Assembly: GCA_036023115.1 (NCBI GenBank)
Contig: JAYKKT010000059.1
Coordinates: forward strand, 3,131,001-3,195,000
Length of the DNA: 64,000 bases
Origin: Brasenia schreberi
Lineage: Eukaryota; Streptophyta; Magnoliopsida; Nymphaeales; Cabombaceae
Reading direction: 5' to 3'
The notes beneath the pieces were generated by a model. That model worked only from the letters and a program-made list of their open reading frames with translations. It was not told where the DNA came from and made no database searches. How positions within the stretch are numbered: position 1 is the stretch's first letter; each line of letters opens with the position of its first letter. A program made the translations under genes and the position numbers. Shown in pieces: positions 26,341 to 40,155 of the stretch.

Positions 26341-26440
26341 TATAACCAGATAAGCCTAACACACACATGCATCCTCTAGAAGTCGAACTCCCGACCAATA
26401 AGAAGAGCACCAAAGTACTCTGTCAGCTGAGCCAACACTA
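26341..26440 (-). mobile_element. tRNA-like SINE
   Basis: Minus-strand sequence with TTGGCTCAGCTGACAGAG (A-box-like), GGGAGTTCGACTTC (B-box-like) and GATGCATGTGTGTGTTAGGC. The same layout recurs at 44185-44308 and 45830-45965. Confidence 0.7.
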
Positions 26441-26469
26441 CTTTAGGAGCATTTTTTTAACTATAATTT

Positions 26470-26690
26470 AATATTAAAGCCCACAGGTATCGAAATTGAA
26501 ATCGAATTGGAGCAGGGGAACCCCATCGTTTGGTTTTGGTTTCATGAGAACAGAACCGGAACCAGAACCAGTGGTTCCAAGGCCTTTTTTTTATTGGTTT
26601 TCTTAATTTGATATATTTCCTATTTCTTTTTAGTAAAACCTGCACAGGAACCGGAACTATACCTGGAACCGGAGCCGAAACTGAAGGGCC
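26470..26690. mobile_element. GGTTCC-rich repeat (copy 2)
   Basis: Dense GGAACC/GGTTCC-type words (for example GAACCGGAACCAGAACCAG), as in the copy at 6745-7090. The TAGACATGG end motif is not seen, so this copy is truncated or diverged. Confidence 0.55.
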
Positions 26691-27031
26691 CCATAACGGA
26701 GACCATTTTTCAACAAGGGTGGAGAAAAGGAGGCAGTCTGTAATGACGAGAAAGCCCTTTTCATCTTTCAAGCTTTCCAATTACACCACCACCTCAGTTT
26801 CTGCCGCATTCTTCGCGGCGCCTTTTGGTACCCAACGCAATTTGCAAAGAAATTTCTCGCGCGTTCTCCCCGCACTCTGAAACTCCCTTCACGTCCTTGA
26901 CCTATAAATCAAGGGTATTATAGTCATTATGATCTCGGAACTAAAATTCTAACTATTCTCCTGGAGTTCGTTATTTTGTTATTACCTCTCTCTCTCTCTC
27001 CGAGTGGGAGCAACCGATCGCCATCTCCGGG

Positions 27032-30000
27032 ATGGCGTACCGGAGAAGGAACTCGGCGAAGACGTCGTCGACGTTCCTCCTTTGCCGTCCCACGACGATG
27101 GCTCGTCGCTCGCCGCCCGCGCGTCGTCCCTTCATCGAGATTCCTCTTTCTCGACGGCCTACGGCGACCCGTGCTCTCCTCGCCTCACAGTGTTTCTCCC
27201 GTGGAGAAGCCAACGCCTCCGCAGCAGGCTCTTTCCTCTCGTGTATTTTTCGGCTTTCTATTCTCTTCTACTTTGGCGTTTTGGTCGGATGGGTGGTGTA
27301 TGTTGTGGACCATTGCTGATTTTGGAGTTATGGTGGAATGTGAATTGTTTAGGCTTATGTGAGATCAATGTTAGATTACCCCACTTCTCGCTTCAAGTGA
27401 CGTGAAATAAAAAATTGATGGCTTCGGTGTGAAGTTTGAGGCAGGTTATGTTAGAAATGGTAGCTCTGGTGGGAATCTTGATGGATTCGTGCTACACTGG
27501 AAGTCCTTAGGTTTGTGTATCTAGTTTACTTGTTTTCTTCTTTTGAACTATCATTACTGGGATTGGATTATGAGATTTTGATTATTTGTTTCTTCCAATA
27601 TTTCTCGTGGACCTTGCATTTCTTGAAGACGTTCCGTGCATTATTGTAAGCAAATGCCTTATTTGAGTCCAAAGAAGCGTCATTCTCTATTTGATTTTTG
27701 GCTTGGAGATATTTCGTTAATCTCTGTCGTTCTGCTTCGCTTCTTTGAGTTTTGTTGTCAATGAAAAAATATTGGTAAAAACAGAGTTCAGTAGACCGTC
27801 TTTTATGCCGAAAGTGGGTAAGACGCTGATCAGTTTGGAAGCATTTGTTGAATTCGTTAGGCTGGGATACCTCCCTATGGGGTCACCACAGTGCTTCAAT
27901 TGTGTTATATAAACAAAAGATGATCCTTGGCACATTTTTTATTTGAAAGTTTATACTACTTTAGCTGCTCAACATCGTGGTCTATCATTTGTGCATAAAC
28001 TTGTGTTGGCCTGCCATGGATATGGTGAACAATTACGCAAGTTCTGCAAGAGTTGCTACTGGAAGGTGGGGGTTTTGTTAACTATGTTACATTGGTTATG
28101 ATTTCCGTGGTTGTCTGTGGAGAAGCCAATCCATGTGCGTGGCAGGGAAATTTAGTCAGAGGTAAGCTGGTTTGAACTTGTGTCCATGGAGAGATACGTA
28201 GTGGATTCTGGAGTACTTTATGATATTCTGGAATATCATGAGATTCACCGGATTGTGAGCCATCTTCCATTGAAATCTTGCTACACATTTTGCCATGAAA
28301 TGGGATTAATGTGCCTGGACAGAGTGATATGCTGAGGATGAGCTAGACATACCCAACCTGATAAAAGTCCAATCTGCTTAGTCAGATGCAGCCGGACCTG
28401 CATCTCATCCTCGTCAAGCACACTTTATGTTCTTCAGATCATCTCTATTTACCAAAATATCTGCACATATTACATAGCATAATTTTGATATTAAAACTGA
28501 AGTAATTGATGGACTTCTGTGGAATGAGTGTTTTTTCATTTCTTGAAAGTTTGAATCGGTAGCACAGCCATGCTATCTGCAAATGCATTCTGGTATGGTG
28601 TCCTCATATTTAGTTATCTATCACATTAAAAATATGTTCCATGACCATTGTGGTGCTTCTGAGTGCAGGCATCTACAACATACGAATATACATCAATAAA
28701 GGAACTTAAATGATTCCAAATCTGGGTTCTGGTGAGTTCTTGCTAGGAAAGCAAAAACCATCTTTGAGGAGGAGAACGGTCTTCAGAAGCTTGAAGCATT
28801 TGGCAGAGCTAGCCCTTGGACTTCTGAAGTTTCTAGAGGCCCCGGTTCTCAGGTGTGGATTTGTAGCCCAATAATAATTGCCTTTTTTGGCAATGTCTTT
28901 TGAACATTTTTTTGGAGCATCGGCTGTTTGCTGTTTTCTTTATAGAATAATTGCAGGAGTTATTCTTTCTGATGGCATTTGTGTTATCGACAAATGGATT
29001 ACTTTTTGGCAGTTGCATCAGTCACATCAATCTACTGAAATCCCTGGGAGTGGGAAAACAGAGAAGCCCAAAATTCAGAAGGGTTTAGGTGCCATTGCTT
29101 CCTCCCTTGATTACATTCGTGGGAAGCTTGGAAATGCATTGGAGCTACGTCATTGCTGGACATCTTTTTTTTCTCCATAATGTGGCCCTTATTCTTAACC
29201 AGTACTCTCCCAATATAAATTTAAAGATGAAAAACTCATTGCGTAATCAGAATTACAGTCTTTACCGTGCATCCTTTTCTTAGTCAATGTCCGTCTGGTT
29301 GTCCAGGATACAGTAAAAAAAGAAATGTTAACTACAAACATAATTTGTCATATTGGTAGGACTCGGAAAAGAAAGGAATCTGTTGTTACAAATTTATGCT
29401 TGTATGAGCAGCCAAATGTAACATGCCAGTCATCAATTTTTCAGTAGTATTAGTTCTTTGATTGTTTTGTGATTTAATTATTCATTGTTATGTACAAATT
29501 GTTTAATCAGCATTTTGAAAACTTCCAATCAAGAAGAGTCAATGACTTAAATAGTGATGGCTGATGGGAATGAAAAATAAGGGTGTGTATGAAAGGCAAT
29601 GAATAAAGTAGAACCACATTATTCCGGTGACGCCAGTAGTAACTCGTTGTCATCAGTGTCACAAGTTTTGAGATATGTATTTAATTTACTGTTTACATTC
29701 CATGTTTTCATTTCCTCTGCTTCAACTGTTATCCTTTCTCAGGAAGGTCTCACTATTGTGGAGATTAAAGCTGGAGACATTATCTCAGATACACATAAGA
29801 TTAATATCAGGAGAAAAGTGAACACTTCTAGGCTTCTAGCGCAATTGGTCAAACACAACAGTCTATCCATCCAGATATGAGAACTCTAAATATGCTTTCC
29901 ATCAAGACTCCAGCTACTTACACCGACTTTGAAACTCAGCTGAAGGCATCTCGCGACGTAAGGTGGCAACATACTCTGTTTCTAGATACATTGTTATTGC

Positions 30001-31123
30001 TGCTGCTGCACTTGCTACTATTGTTGTGAGGTTGTCTGAGTTTTTGACATTGATATATCTTTTAAATACTGTTTGGTTCAAGGGCAGGTTGCAATGGCCA
30101 TGGCTGCAAAGCTCCTGCTTCGAGAGCTAAAAACTGTTAAAGCAGATTTGGCATTTGCAAAGCAGAGATGTACCCAGCTAGAGGAAGAGAATAAGATTTT
30201 GAGGGAGTCCGCTGAAAAGGGTGATAATCCAGAAGATGATGATCTGGTAATCTTCTTCCTTTCCAGAAGACATGCATAAGTGGCAGACACAAGATTATGA
30301 GCTCCTTAACATTGTTCCTTTGTACATGAGACATTCATGAGAATCAATGCCCATTTAGTTTGAAGCCATGCATATGCCATTTGAGAACCAAAAATAGCTT
30401 AAGCTCGAAGGGAACTGCAAACTAGCTGCAGGTGTCATACCTATGTTTCTCTTTTGAAATCAGTATTGGCTTCTTAAGTTTCTCTAGGTTTTAATTGCTG
30501 CTGGTGCTTTTCTTTTGTATCTTTAGTTCTCTGTTATGGTTCCCTGTCCTTAACCATGTTCCTAGTTTCTGCTTTGCTTCTGTATGTTTTTTAACTTTTC
30601 CTGGCCAGCAGCTAATGAAGCTTTTAGGAAGGGACCATGTTGCATTTTCCGTTCATTTTATGCTCATCCCAAGTCGGTTAAAGTGTATCGTGAAATACTT
30701 ATGGCGACGATGGTTTCTGTCTTTGTCCAACCCTGTTTCTCTCTTTGCGATTTTCAGATGAGGCAGTGATTAGCTAACAAATTTCTCACTATTGGCGATT
30801 GTGTTGTGCAGATACGACTTCAACTTGAGACACTTTTGGCTGAGAAGGCAAGACTTGCTCATGAGAATTCCATCTATGCACGAGAGAATCGGTTCCTGCG
30901 AGAAGCTGTGGAGTATCATCAACTCACTATGCTGGACGTTGTTTACTTGGTTGAAGGGATTGAGGAGGTAAAAGAAGTGTACCCAATTCACATTCCATTT
31001 GAGCGGCAACTAGAGCCAATTTCGCCTCCCATCTTCCGAGGCCTGCCTCCTGTTGCCTCATCGTTGCCTTCACCTTCTGCCCCTCCTGCCTCGTCAACGC
31101 TTCCTCCCTATCCTGAAGCTTGA
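27032..31123 (+). pseudogene. Decayed plant coiled-coil protein gene
   Basis: Recognisable exons: 27032 to about 27250, about 28710-28852, 29013-29144, 29743-29957, 30088-30246 and 30812-31123. They match a conserved plant coiled-coil family of unknown function: start MAYRRR, then [120 protein letters not shown]. Damage: exon 1 changes frame after SAKTSSTF; exon 2 has TGA at 28733-28735 where relatives carry Gly (FWGVLARK); the exon 3 donor at 29145 reads CTACGT instead of GTACGT; exon 4 shifts frame between RRKVNTSRLL and QTQQSIHPD. Exons 5 and 6 are intact and could still be transcribed. The family is known from memory of homologues. Confidence 0.8.
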
Positions 31124-32152
31124 TTTCAAATGAGCGAGTCCAATATACTAGTTTCTGTATATTAGTTCAGAGATCCGAGGCAGCTGGAGTGTCCCTTCTG
31201 CCTACTTTTTGCTTCCTTTTCACATTGTTATGTACTAGTAGCGCTCTTGCATTTTGTTCTTCAATTGTTAAAATTGTGATAAAAAGCTTCATATTTGTGG
31301 CCTTTTATCTGCGAACGTTAATAAATCTGCTTTTCGTGTTGCTCTGCAGAAAAGTAATAGAAACTCGTTGCCCTTCCGCTTCTTTTCTAATTTTACTTTT
31401 GAACCTCCACAGTATTGGTCGTGTAACCCCAGCCATTGTCTATCTTTTGGTACAAACCAGCGACTTTCCTGAAGGTGGCGTAGGCATTGCCTAATTGTTA
31501 TTATTATTCTGATTTGATACGACTATCGGAAACTTCATCTGACCTATAGTGAGAATAATCGCATTTTATGCATCTCTTTCAGGACCGGGATGGCATTAAA
31601 TATGCTTTGTAAGTCTATCCAGTGAAGGTTCTCGAGTTAAGACTTAACGGATATCGTCACTCCTGGTTATTTCACAATCATGCTAGCTTCTGAGCCCCAT
31701 CTGACCATACGGACGGGTTTTGGCAATGCTTAGATTAGCAAAACCCAACCTCCAGCGTCTCCTCTGCAAAAATGCGAGCGCATGCGTGAAGTCACACAAC
31801 TGACTTAATCCAGACTTGTAAGGCCATCTCGTGATAGCGCCTAACCAAACCTCCAGCGTCTCATCTGCAAGCATGCGTGAACTCACACACACACGCATAT
31901 AGAACATCTTTTGATGTGAGTGCAATATATACCGATATTTTTCATTACCATATATGCACATCTCAAAGGAGGCTGCTTTTCATACAAACATGATTACAAT
32001 TTCCATGGTAAGAGATTCAGACGCTTTCCAGGGGGACAGTTTGCACCTTGCCGCAGAAACTATAAGCGCCTGGCATGGAAGAATGTTGTTGGCAAGCAAG
32101 TAAAAAAGAAGAAAACAAGCTCCATCCATCTCTCTCCCACACAGAAATACCA
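31124..32152. other. Gap between two convergent loci
   Basis: Presumed 3' flanks of the coiled-coil relic and of the RING gene. I see no further gene or clear repeat. Confidence 0.5.
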
Positions 32153-33114
32153 CTAGAACAACTGAAAGAACAGGCTCGTGGAACCGTCCCCGAACGATCT
32201 CAGGTCTGCTGGTTTCACCAATGCCCTACACAGAGGACATGTTCTTTCCCTCTCAAACCTGCACATAGTTTCTCATTATACAAAAGATTAGTTTCACCAA
32301 CTCCAATCATGTACAGAGACAAAAATCCAGCAATTTAATACAAATTGAAACCTATTAGGAATAAAATTTAAGTCTTCAAACAGCATGTCAAGCGTCATTA
32401 GAGGATAAACATTCTAACCATTTTTGAAATGCAAAATCCAACATACAACCCACCAAATGTAGACAACAAACACGACGGCTGATGAGTAAAGTCCACGCAT
32501 ATCAAAAGTAAGTTGACTTGGGGGCAAACGGCCAAACAAATAATAGCACAAATAGCAATTATTGAAAAGGAAAAGAGCTTGTCTATATCTGGTGAAATGA
32601 GTGGTCTCAAGACCTATTACTCTTCATCTGAGGTCAATTGGCTGGATTTGTTATCACTCATAAGCTCACGATACAGATCGAAACAAATGGGAGTCATGTA
32701 CTTGAAACCTATGGTGAGATGCACCTCCATAGAGCATAAAAGAATAGTTAATAGAAACTTACCATTCTGATACACAATCTTCACAGAAGATATGTTTACA
32801 ACGTAGGAGGATAGGAACATGCATCTTCTCCTGGCAGATAGCACAGAGATCACCAGCTGCATTGACCTGCACTAATCCACGCTTATAAGTTGGATTATAT
32901 CTTCTAACAACTTGTGCAGCCAAGAAAGAGTAGGTTGAGAAAGGACTATGATTGCATAAGCAACTTGATTCTACTATCCCTACAACTTGATTTTCCTATT
33001 TTTCTCGAAAGAGTTTGTAATAGAACTTCAGATGCGCTATACCAAGCAGATGATTTCAGGAGAGGATAAAGGAAATCAACAGTAATAAAAGAGGTGATAC
33101 AGAGTCACACAGAC

Positions 33115-33191
<77 letters not shown>

Positions 33192-36100
33192 TCCCCAATA
33201 GACTTAAGTGGGTAGGCGATATAGACAGAATACTGCTCCAACAATTCAATTGAGATAGGTTTGACAAGTGCCCCCTAAAAGAGATGAGGATGTCTAATAG
33301 AACATTATAAAATGATATGCATCAAAACTTATTGCAGTCGCATTACAATGATAACATGTGTGTCAGTTTTTCTATGGTTCTACTAACATATGTTGACAAG
33401 ACAGGATCACAACCGTTGAATCTACCAACGTCAACCCTATGCCCCAGGATCAAACAGGTGAGTTTCACATGGCACCTAGCTGTCTGAGTTTAGGCAGTGA
33501 ATTTTGCACAAACTTCGACACGAGGAAATAAAGAAACACGACATGCTTATCCATGAATAGCACAGAATGGATATCTAAATAGCACAACTGTTTAGAGAGA
33601 GAAAAATTGAAATATATGAGCATATACAGTGATACCTAAAAGGCTAGATTTCACACATACATGCCCACATGCACACATAGCTCTGAAATATCGTTATTTT
33701 TAAGGTTGTTTTCTACAGAGAAATGAGGAAACAAATAAATCAACCCAGCAGTCTTTTCATGGTTTGCTTAGGGCACCTGCCATACTTCGTGAAAAATGGT
33801 TACTGACCTAGTTCAATCCTGTTATTCAAAAGCAGAAAGGAGTGCGGTTCTGAAAAAAAAAAACTCTAAACCTGCTCTGCTGTAGCATAAGACCCATAAT
33901 GCACCTCTTTACGAGACAAAGCCTTCAAAGCAGCAAAAAAAGATTGGACCTGGACAGGGTAAAATCATCACTGACAGGAATCAAATCATCCATAATGCAT
34001 GCATATTCAAGCACTGCTTTTTCACAGGCCAACAGAAAAGGAGTGAATCACTTATTCCACAAGTGCAATATGTTAATAAAATGGAGAACGAAAACAAATT
34101 GTGGCATGGACAAGCTCCTACCTTCTCCACAATCGATGTCAGCTTGAAGGTCAGGTATAGTCCTGTTGTTAGGGATGAGAAGAGACTGCCATAGTCTTTG
34201 TTCAAGAAAAATCTATACCAAACAGGAGTAGGTAGTAGTCCACGATACAAAAGCAGAAAGTACTCAACTAAGGTGAGCATTTGACCCTGTGAAACCAAAA
34301 CAACATGAGAAAAAATACTTTCCAGACAATTATTCAATTGTGTAAAGAAATTTGCACACGCATAAATTTACAACATTTTTGCAGTGTAGGAGACACAAAA
34401 ACTTAAGGAGAACTGCCATCAAATTAAATAGAATGTGCAGAACAGATACAGCTAAGTGATGTCTAATAAAACTCTAGTAAGAGAAAGGGACTGAATGCTA
34501 TGCTATATCATATATACCTAGTTCATTAGGTCTTGAGAATCATTTTTATCTGTGAGATTTTTAGGCGAGTGTAAACAGCTAACGCTATCACTTGATACCA
34601 ACAAGAACAGCATTCAGTGGAATGCTTATTACATATAGGACTTCGATAGAAATCTTAAAAACAGCATCGTGGTTTCTTGCACATATCATCCTTCAATACT
34701 TTACATAAGAAGAAGGCTATAAAAGGTGACAATAAATGCATGAAAAGCCCCAACATAGATTTGCAAATTTATTAGACAGGCTTCCGGTAAGTATGTCTAA
34801 GACTGGTCTAAGCACCGTGTTCGCATTAACAATTCCCGTCCATATATACGCGTGTGTGTGAGTGGATACAGAAATGGCATCTTGTAAAACATATGAGGCG
34901 AGTTAAATGTTAAATGAGAGGTAAAAAGAAGAGAAGGATACCTGCTTCCTGTAATCACGCCCTCTGCTATTTTTGTAGTAAATCAGTATCATGCACTTGA
35001 AAACCATTGCTGCCTGGCGAGCCATGGTATCTGACAAAGGCAAAAAGATCAAATGTATCTAAAACTCTAATCACTCATGGCTTAGAAACTGTTTGTTAGA
35101 AAAATATGAGAGGTGCATGTATGAAGAGATTAAAAATTAGGTCGCAAATGATCTGATTCAATATTTCATAAGAAGATGAAATGAAAATGAATTTAATAAT
35201 AATGTAACCTTCTAAATGAAAGTAAAAAAAAGTAATGTCTTGAGAATCAATTATTTTTCAAATTCAAGTTAGGTATTTAAGACCGTTCACTATTTCTTGA
35301 AGCTGGATCTCTCTCCCGAACGAACCACATTGACAAGAGAAACCATAAACCAGAATAGAAGAGCTTGCCCCACCCATGAGTAAATGTTTCATAGCAGCTG
35401 GGGTGTGGTTGCAGGCTCGAGGCACAGCCTAAAACTATGGATGCAAACGTGACAATTAGTATGTATAAATAATATATATTGTTGTATAAAATTTACAATA
35501 ACTCATAAAAATTGAGTTTTAAGTTTAACACATCGTTATCTACTCAAAAGTAATAATCGAGCAATATTTGATAAAATATAACAAAAACTATTGAAAAATA
35601 AAAAACGGCTCGCACTTCTAGCCATGACTGACACTGACAGATTAAAATTTTCATTGTAGCAAAGAAAGCTCATCAAAGAACTTGATATTCAGGGGCAGTA
35701 AACCAGTGAAAGAAGCCAAAGCTTACTATATCAGTCTCAGCTCATTAAAGTCTGACGTTAGCTCAAATTCAGGGCTTCTGCTGTGTTTGAAACCACTAGC
35801 TGGCTAATTGACATGGAAAGAATCCAACGTATTTTAACTGCACACATTACCAGTCTACCAACAATAAAGTAATGACTTTCATTATATTCACAGTGCAACT
35901 TTTTGTTTCGTATTCTTTCTTCTTCAAAGAAAAGTCAAGCCTTATTTTCTGAAATCCGTGGAGGATAAACTAGCAACATTAATTCCTAAATAAGACCTAA
36001 ATTTCACTTATTTCATGATCCTGCTTTAGACAAAACTTATAGACAACTCACCACAATATGATCGAAGTAGACAACTATATAAAATTATCAAGTTCCTTAT

Positions 36101-38499
36101 TGTCTTCACAACCAATGGCAAACACGTAATGAAATATTCGTTGTCCAATCTGCTCATATTAGGCAAAGAAAAACAAAAGAATGAGTTACTAGTAAGTAAT
36201 ACTGAGTTTGTTGCTAGGAAATGGGTTACTGCTTAGTTATATTAAGTTTGTTACTTCGTCTGAACAGTAAGCATGCCATTCTTTCTCTAGTCAGTGGTTT
36301 CAGAGGGCACTGTCAAGCTAATATTGTGGTTTTGTGATTTCATCCTTGTGGTTTACGTCTAGCATCATGACCAATTACTTGCAGATATATGCTAAAGAAA
36401 TTAGAATAAAGACATAACATGCATCCACAAAGAATATAATTAGGTCCAAGTCCTCACCATTCACCACGATGATAAATATAGCATGCCAAAATGGTGGTAT
36501 TGATTTTGGAGGAAGCATGACAAGTGGGTATAGGAGGTCATCATTTCTATACCACCAATATATTCCAGTTATGTGAAGCATAAATACAAGAGTGATGCCA
36601 ATGAGAACAGAAACTTTTCTCTCACCCTGCATAGAAGAAAAAGGGGTGAAAAGGAAAGAGAATTATATGTATGCCACATAGAACTTCAATGTGACGACTG
36701 ATATCACTTTAGGAAAAAGACAGACACTTATGACAGCCAAATATGCGACAATAATCCAACAAGGACGAGCCTGTACAGCTAGTTATACCAACTTGAATTA
36801 GGTACGACAGAGAACCCTTTATGCTGAACACCAAAGATTCTCATTAATAATCTCAGGTAAAAGGAGAGTACCTTAAGCGCTGTTTGCTTCCGAAGTATAT
36901 CATTTGACTTTATCATTACTGCAGCAATCCAAAATGTGACCAAGAAACCTGCAGTTCTTCCACCAAAGGCTAATCATTATGCATTCACAAGTACACATGT
37001 CCAAGAAACTTAAGACTCTGTCCTTGCATATAAGATCAATTCCTTTGATTTGGAAAAAAAAAGCTCATGGTAGTGGCGGATTCAATATTCGTCCATTCAC
37101 TAGAAGAAATCAACATACCATATTTCGACGTTAAAAGAAGTCTCTATCCTTCAATAAAAGCTAGGATTCATCCCCGTCCATTTTCTGTTTAACTGTAGAA
37201 ACAGGAGGTGGAGCTACTAATTTCCATTACCTGAATTTCTCCTTCCTACATTGTGAAGCATGTAACAGGCATTCGAATGGGTTTCTTAGCAACATACAAT
37301 ATTCTAACAGAAGACATCCTCCTCCCTACTGAAATAGGCTGATTGAAGACTCCCATTCTTTGGTTGGAGCTTGGTTACCAATTTGATCGAGAGTACAGAG
37401 CAGGTTTCCTCAAATCTGTTAATACTTTCTCCGGTCAAAGAACCCAAGCGAACAAGAAATCTCAGTTGAAAGTCCTTCTACAAAAGCAAAAACTGTATTT
37501 CGCCCACCAAACTTAATCTATTTCATTTCAAGCAAAGAATGAATAAACCAAGAATGTCACTACAGACATAACTTATCGAATTCACGTCTCCCTGAAAACC
37601 TGTATTTTAGATCTACGGCCTACTCTCCCCCTTTCATATTCAATAAAATGACTTGAAGATAATCAAGACACCACAAAATCAAACTAAAGGTAAATCGGAA
37701 CCCATGGTTTGAGAGAAATCCCTTCATTAGAAAATCAAGAAAGTATAACCCAAATAGTCCACCTATAGTCTGCTAGATTTTTTAATAATCAAACGTACAA
37801 CAATAACAAAAACACCACCCACAAGAAAGAAAACGATTAGGATAGAATTATCGAAAACAAAAAATGCAGACGCACCAAAATAGGAAGAGGCCGGTTACCT
37901 TGCAAATGCTGCCGAATGAAGACTACAAGCAAAAGAAGGGTAAACGGCAGAATCTGTTCTATCCATCGAGCCAATTGCTGAATATCGTACCTCTGGTAGG
38001 ACGAGTCCCGGCCACTCCCACCTCCCGGAGACGCCGCTCCACCGCCGGCCTCCGCCTCCGCACCGCCACCGGATGATCCCAGCCCTCCGGTTACGGCCAA
38101 CGGCGAAGACGGCAGCACGACTTCACCTGCCCCTCCTCCTCCATTTGGTGCAGCAGCCAGCGCAGTCTCACCTCCGATCCCGGCTGCCTCTGCCGACGCC
38201 GAAAGCCTAATGTTCTCCTGCTCGCCGACCCCGATTATCCTAATCGACACCTCGGCCCTGCCGCCGGCCGGCTCACCCGTCCGGTCCCGAAAGCCCGGCG
38301 AGGTGGCTCCGCCGGCGTCGACGGCCGCAGGCACGAGGGGCTCCGCCTCGTGGTGTCCCTGACGGCCGCGGAGGATGCCGGAGTACTCGATCAATGCCGA
38401 AAGCGGTGCCTGGATCAAATTGGCTGCCGAGAAGTGGACACCGTATCGCCTGCCGGAGATCCGGTAGCCCTCGGGACTGCTTCCGACGGACGCTTCCAT
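32153..38499 (-). CDS. RNFT-like membrane RING-type E3 ubiquitin ligase
   Basis: Eight exons on the minus strand: 38499-37899, 36948-36872, 36626-36458, 35030-34942, 34286-34122, 33949-33872, 32866-32763 and 32258-32153. All junctions are GT-AG and in phase; the product is 462 residues. Residues 1-170 are a Gly/Ala/Ser-rich, probably disordered cytosolic part. From residue 179 on, hydrophobic stretches ([74 protein letters not shown]) form a multi-pass membrane domain. The C-terminal C3HC4 RING uses Cys401, 404, 416, His418, Cys421, 424, 435 and 438. This layout matches the RNFT1/RNFT2 family, known in animals as ER-membrane ubiquitin ligases linked to ER-associated degradation. A role in ER protein quality control is inferred for the plant protein. 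Confidence 0.93.
33124..33191. repeat. (TA)n(GA)n microsatellite in an intron
   Basis: About 40 bases of TA repeat followed by about 27 bases of GA repeat, in intron 6 of the RING gene. Confidence 0.95.
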
Positions 38500-39290
38500 T
38501 CTGGCTTCTCACCAAATTCAAAAATCCTTAATCCTGATCCTTAAACCTTTCCTCTCAACCCCAAACCAAGACGACGACGAAGAAGAAGAAGAAGAACGAT
38601 GAGAGAGAGAGGGATCGAGGCGTCTAGGATCGGTCTCCGTAGAAGAGGGGAAAATCGAGAGAAGAATTCATGGATTTCTTTAAAGGGAAAAAGCAAATGA
38701 AAGGAAAGAGAGAGAGAGAGAGAGGAGATTTTTCCACTTTTTGTTTCTTTTCCTCCTGTTTCTACACCTGTTTTCTCCTCCCTCTCTGCCCTCTATTTTC
38801 CTTTTGTTTGTTTTCTTCAACTCTTCCTTCTCCTCGAGGTCGAAAACCAGGTCTACGGGTCGGGTAACTTTGAATCCCAGTCAAAAGCATTTGACCCAGA
38901 TCCGATTTGGTTTTCGTTTGGATCCATTTCCAAAACCCATACCCAACCAGAGCCGGTTTTGGCCAACCCGCCTACAAACTTGTAGACTGTAGTGTGTATA
39001 TACCAGGTACACATCTTCGGGTTGGGTTTTGGTTCATCGCTCTTTTATTGGGTCGATTAGGGGTGACCGGAATGAGGACTCTTGAATCCCATCCTAAACG
39101 AGATTTTTCAGTTGGGTAAATTTGCCTCACCTTTTCTTCTTTTTTCTCTTCTTTTGGTTTTGAGTTTATCTTTTACTTCAAGAAAAGTAAAAATATGTTC
39201 AAAAGCTTAACACAACCTTTTACGTTCTTTCTTGGGATTTGCCACCATAAAGTTATTCAATATCAAAAGAAAAAAAAGAATATAAAAGTA
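38500..39290. other. Leader and upstream region of the RING gene
   Basis: 38500-38640 is purine-rich on the plus strand (GAA and GA runs), so CT-rich in the leader of the minus-strand gene, a frequent feature of plant 5' UTRs. Beyond 38640 there is CT-rich DNA and then ordinary AT-rich sequence. No clear TATA box was found. Confidence 0.4.
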
Positions 39291-39299
39291 AAGTTAAGT

Positions 39300-39440
39300 T
39301 GATTCAAGTGGTTTGGCACTTGTTCTACTTAAACAAGTTCTCGAGTTCGACTCTTGTGAATGGAGAAACAGAGTGTTGGGACAGGTTTACACATACTGGG
39401 GGGATTTGGCTCGCACTAGTTTAGAAGCCAGGTGCATACC
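39300..39440 (+). mobile_element. Possible tRNA-like SINE
   Basis: CAAGTGGTTTGGCACTTG followed by CTCGAGTTCGACTCTTG gives the spacing of A-box and B-box-like promoters, followed by a unique body. It differs in its 3' half from the SINE family at 44185-44308, so it may be another family. Confidence 0.45.
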
Positions 39441-39840
39441 CCGTTTATCAACTCATCTCCATCAACTACTGAGTCAAAGTCTCAAACTTAAAACGGTTCT
39501 ACTCTTTCCTCACCATACTATCACCCTAATCGTTCGGGTCGTGTTCGAGCAAGTCAAAGTCTCTAACTTAACCCACCATCGCCTCTCTTTCATTGCCAGA
39601 AGTTCTCCCTTGTGTGCCAGAGTTGACTTCAACAATAAAACAACTTAGCGGGGATGGGCTTGTCCGCGTAGACAGTGGGATCTCATAAGCGTGTTTATAA
39701 GAAGATGCCAGATCGCGCCACACCAACAAACGATCACATTCTTGATCCTGACGGCATTTCCGCCTCTCAATTATTGACTAGTCTTTCTCCGGAACCAATA
39801 GGTAAATTTAACTAAGTTATTAGTAATTTTTGTGTGTATA

Positions 39841-39850
39841 TATACATATG

Positions 39851-39884
<34 letters not shown>

Positions 39885-40071
39885 AATTGGAAGATGCTAC
39901 AAAAACCTTTTGATGTCAAACTCTATTAGATGATGTACACTATCCATATGATTGCAGAGACGACTCATCAATGTCAAGATCGATGATATATAGTGTATAT
40001 GATATATATTGAAAATATGACTTCATTATGACTAATCAATGAGCGTTGATGCTAATGCTTAGTATCTTTCT

Positions 40072-40154
<83 letters not shown>

Positions 40155-40155
40155 G
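39841..40155. repeat. Two (TA)n(GA)n microsatellites
   Basis: Shorter tract at 39841-39884 and longer one at 40072-40155, both TA followed by GA. Confidence 0.9.

Noticed and set aside
26341..26440. Possible functional tRNA genes at the A-box/B-box-like sites (also 44185, 45830)
   Set aside because: No cloverleaf with anticodon stem and acceptor pairing can be drawn; they are repeated and end in poly-A, as in SINEs.
37864..38544. ORFs in other frames over the first exon of the RING gene
   Set aside because: Shadows of a GC-rich exon with low-complexity Gly/Ala coding.
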